Part shown: positions 4,677 through 6,475 of the stretch, piece after piece
How positions within the stretch are numbered: the stretch's first letter is position 1
Layout of the letters: the number at the start of each line of letters is the position of its first letter
Assembly (NCBI GenBank): GCA_020433785.1
Contig: JAGRCC010000364.1
Location: 1 to 6,475, forward strand
DNA length: 6,475 nucleotides
Reading direction: 5' to 3'
DNA from: Anaerolineae bacterium
GTDB lineage: Bacteria; Chloroflexota; Anaerolineae; 4572-78; J111
Position numbers and translations under genes: made by a program
The notes under the pieces: generated by a model
The model's input: the letters and a program-made list of their open reading frames with translations, nothing else
Database searches by the model: none
Told to the model about the DNA's origin: nothing

Positions 4677-6475
4677 CTATTGACGACGGCGCAGCACGAA
4701 TTGATACCAGAAAAAGCCGGCAATCACCACCAGGCTGAGAATACCCCAGGGTAAATCGCTCCAGCCAAAGGTGCTGTTGTCGTCGCTGGCGGGTTCCAGT
4801 AGCGATGGATCAGGTGTACCGCGCGCCGCCAGCAAAGCAGCCGAGGTCGCATCATAGATCGAGGTCGCCGTCGGCGCGAAGGTAGGCTGCTCCACCGGGA
4901 GAGGCGTTGGTGTCGGGGTTATTGTGGCGTTGGGCGTGGCCGATGCCGTCGGGGTTGGCGTACCTAGCCCAAAAATTGGCACAGTAGCCGGGTCGCCCTC
5001 AAATTCAACAAATTCACCGGCCACCCAGGCCCGGTCGTCCGGCCCGCCGGCAAATTCAACCAGCCACCAGTCGCCGTCTTCACTAACGGCCAGCACATCA
5101 GCAGTTTCCCCCTGATACAGCGCCCCAACCACTTCTCCATCGATCGACGGCTCATCGCGAACATTGATGGCGTCTGTAACTTCAATCGAGCCGGCGATGC
5201 GGGGAACGGTCGGTGTGGCCGTAGCGGCTTCTTCAGTCGGTTCATCAACAGCGGCCTCGTCTTCCGATTCAGCCTCGACCGTCGCTTCCGGTTCAGCTTC
5301 AGCCTCATCGGCACTGTCAACCGTGGCTTCAGTTTCGGACGCAGCCGTCTCTACTTCAACCACAGGCACGTCCGCCACCTCACCCACAAACTCGACCACT
5401 TCACCGGACACCCAGCCCTGACTTTCGGGCACCGGGGTGAACTCGACCAGCCACCAATCGGCTGCCTCAGTCCGGCCGATAACCGAAGCGGTCTGGCCGG
5501 CATCCAGGCGACCAACCGTCTCGAAGTCGGTGCTAGGGCCGCTCCGTACGTTGGTAATGGCCGCCGTTTCGATGTAAGGGCCATCAGGCGGCGGCGATTG
5601 CGCTCCGGCTGAAGTCGCCGGAGCGCTCTTCTCTCCTTCGCTAGCGGGTGCGCCACTGTCCGGAGTCGGTTCCGACGCCACTTGGAGCGGGGCCGGCTCC
5701 GGGGGCGGGCTGCCACGCAGCTCCGTCACCAGTTCGCGAGCGACATCGAGGTAGAGATTACCGTAGCTGGCGCTCGGCTCGAGTTGAGTGCCTTCCAGCC
5801 ATTCGTTAAAGCTGGTGATAATCACCATATCGGGCTGGCTGGCTATAGCGCCGCGCCACGTCGTTCGCAAATAATCCCCCCCCTGACGCGACACCGCGAA
5901 GGCGTTGCCGCGTGGCAGATTGGTATCATTGTAGCCCGGCATGGCCGTCGCCACCCATAAGCGATCGACCTGGTTTTCGGCCTCATAGCTGCGCATTCGA
6001 TCGCCCCAGCGGGCCAGTTGGTCCGCCGGCGAATCGGCCCAGGCAATGTTGTAGAGATGGTGGCCGTCGAAAACCGCTTGGTAAGCCAAATCGGTGCCTT
6101 CGGCAATCCAAATGGTGTCATGGTTGGGATCGACCTGACCGCGAATCCCGGCCCAGGTATCAACCGAATACTGCTGCTGCCGCCAGAAAAAGATAACCGG
6201 TTTGCCCTGGTATCTCAGGTAAGCCGGATGCTGAGCATGGGTCGCTAGCAGGGTTGCCAACGCTTGTGAAACCGCGCCGCTGCCGCCTAAAAAAGGACTG
6301 GTCACTTCCACATCAACCGCGGCTTTGAAGCCTCTGGCAGCGGCAATATCGAGCAGTGTGCGAAAGTTGGTTTCGGTCTGATTGTTCTCCACCTGCGGTC
6401 CGTACCACGACTGCACCAGCGCATCGATACCCGCGCCCTGCGCCTGGGCTACGTGTCGCTCAATCACCGCCGGAT
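4677..6475 (-). CDS. GH99-like glycoside hydrolase with two SH3b domains and C-terminal membrane anchor (5' end outside window)
   Basis: Residues are numbered from GTG 6467, which is almost certainly internal, because the frame stays open to the window edge and the codons before it give PA, fitting a family-like start of this block. Residues 1-250 form a GH99/GH99-like barrel part: GAGIDALVQSWYG (11-23), KAAVDVEV (48-55), GKPVIFFW (88-95) and ITSFNEWLEGTQLEPS (217-232). In GH99 endo-alpha-mannosidases the two Glu of NEWxEG are catalytic; here they are E222 and E225. The substrate is unknown. Two SH3b domains follow (about 298-361 and 426-491), each with an NVRxxPS motif and a WWLVEF strand, likely binding cell-wall or other surface polymers. 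They are joined by an acidic Glu/Ala/Thr linker (362-422). A Thr/Pro stalk (503-535), a membrane segment (about 573-590) and RRRQ end the protein. An N-terminal signal is expected upstream. It is probably an anchored extracellular enzyme. Confidence 0.85.
   Translation of the reverse strand, partial: PAVIERHVAQAQGAGIDALVQSWYGPQVENNQTETNFRTLLDIAAARGFKAAVDVEVTSPFLGGSGAVSQALATLLATHAQHPAYLRYQGKPVIFFWRQQQYSVDTWAGIRGQVDPNHDTIWIAEGTDLAYQAVFDGHHLYNIAWADSPADQLARWGDRMRSYEAENQVDRLWVATAMPGYNDTNLPRGNAFAVSRQGGDYLRTTWRGAIASQPDMVIITSFNEWLEGTQLEPSASYGNLYLDVARELVTELRGSPPPEPAPLQVASEPTPDSGAPASEGEKSAPATSAGAQSPPPDGPYIETAAITNVRSGPSTDFETVGRLDAGQTASVIGRTEAADWWLVEFTPVPESQGWVSGEVVEFVGEVADVPVVEVETAASETEATVDSADEAEAEPEATVEAESEDEAAVDEPTEEAATATPTVPRIAGSIEVTDAINVRDEPSIDGEVVGALYQGETADVLAVSEDGDWWLVEFAGGPDDRAWVAGEFVEFEGDPATVPIFGLGTPTPTASATPNATITPTPTPLPVEQPTFAPTATSIYDATSAALLAARGTPDPSLLEPASDDNSTFGWSDLPWGILSLVVIAGFFWYQFVLRRRQ

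Noticed and set aside
4677..5716. Long overlapping frames on both strands inside the SH3b/linker region (for example 4964-5320 -, 5351-5716 -, 5164-5421 +)
   Set aside because: They are shadows of the GC-rich, low-complexity coding sequence. Their products are Arg-rich or Ser/Ala/Thr-rich without domain features or ribosome binding sites.
6465..6467. GTG at 6467 as the true start of the GH99-like protein
   Set aside because: The frame is open to the window edge, the family block appears to extend upstream, and a surface protein with a C-terminal anchor should have a signal peptide, which is absent after this GTG.

Overview
The window looks like a chromosomal piece of an uncultured or environmental bacterium, most likely a member of the Chloroflexota (Anaerolineae/Caldilineae-like). 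This is inferred from the combination of gene types: a double AP2-domain protein, exported proteins with Thr/Pro/Glu-rich stalks and C-terminal membrane anchors, and a GH99-like domain joined to SH3b domains. No marker gene proves the assignment.

Layout. The left third is on the + strand and is housekeeping. It holds the C-terminal part of glucose-6-phosphate dehydrogenase (zwf, cut by the window edge), then 6-phosphogluconolactonase (pgl), then, after a probable weak terminator, a thiol peroxidase (tpx). zwf and pgl catalyse consecutive steps of the oxidative pentose phosphate pathway and make NADPH. Tpx removes peroxides using reducing power that ultimately comes from NADPH, so the three fit a redox theme, although tpx is probably a separate transcription unit. 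A strong hairpin with T-runs on both sides separates this block from the convergent - strand genes.

The remaining two thirds are on the - strand. In order of transcription they are: (i) a 5'-truncated gene for a GH99-like glycoside hydrolase domain with two SH3b domains and a C-terminal transmembrane anchor; (ii) a small protein with two AP2-like DNA-binding domains, with its own good sigma-70-type promoter and a four-copy 9-bp repeat in its leader; (iii) an exported surface protein with an LPQTG sortase signal, whose single Cys (C53) and TQLAIW motif suggest a thioester (TED-like) adhesin domain.

The intergenic DNA on the right side is AT-rich. It carries several short periodic repeats (9-bp and 7-bp periods), an imperfect inverted repeat built from the 9-bp unit, and a clear terminator behind the AP2 gene. 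The most interesting parts are the putative thioester/LPXTG surface protein and the AP2 gene with its repeat-bearing leader. No CRISPR array, tRNA, rRNA, transposase or complete mobile element was seen.
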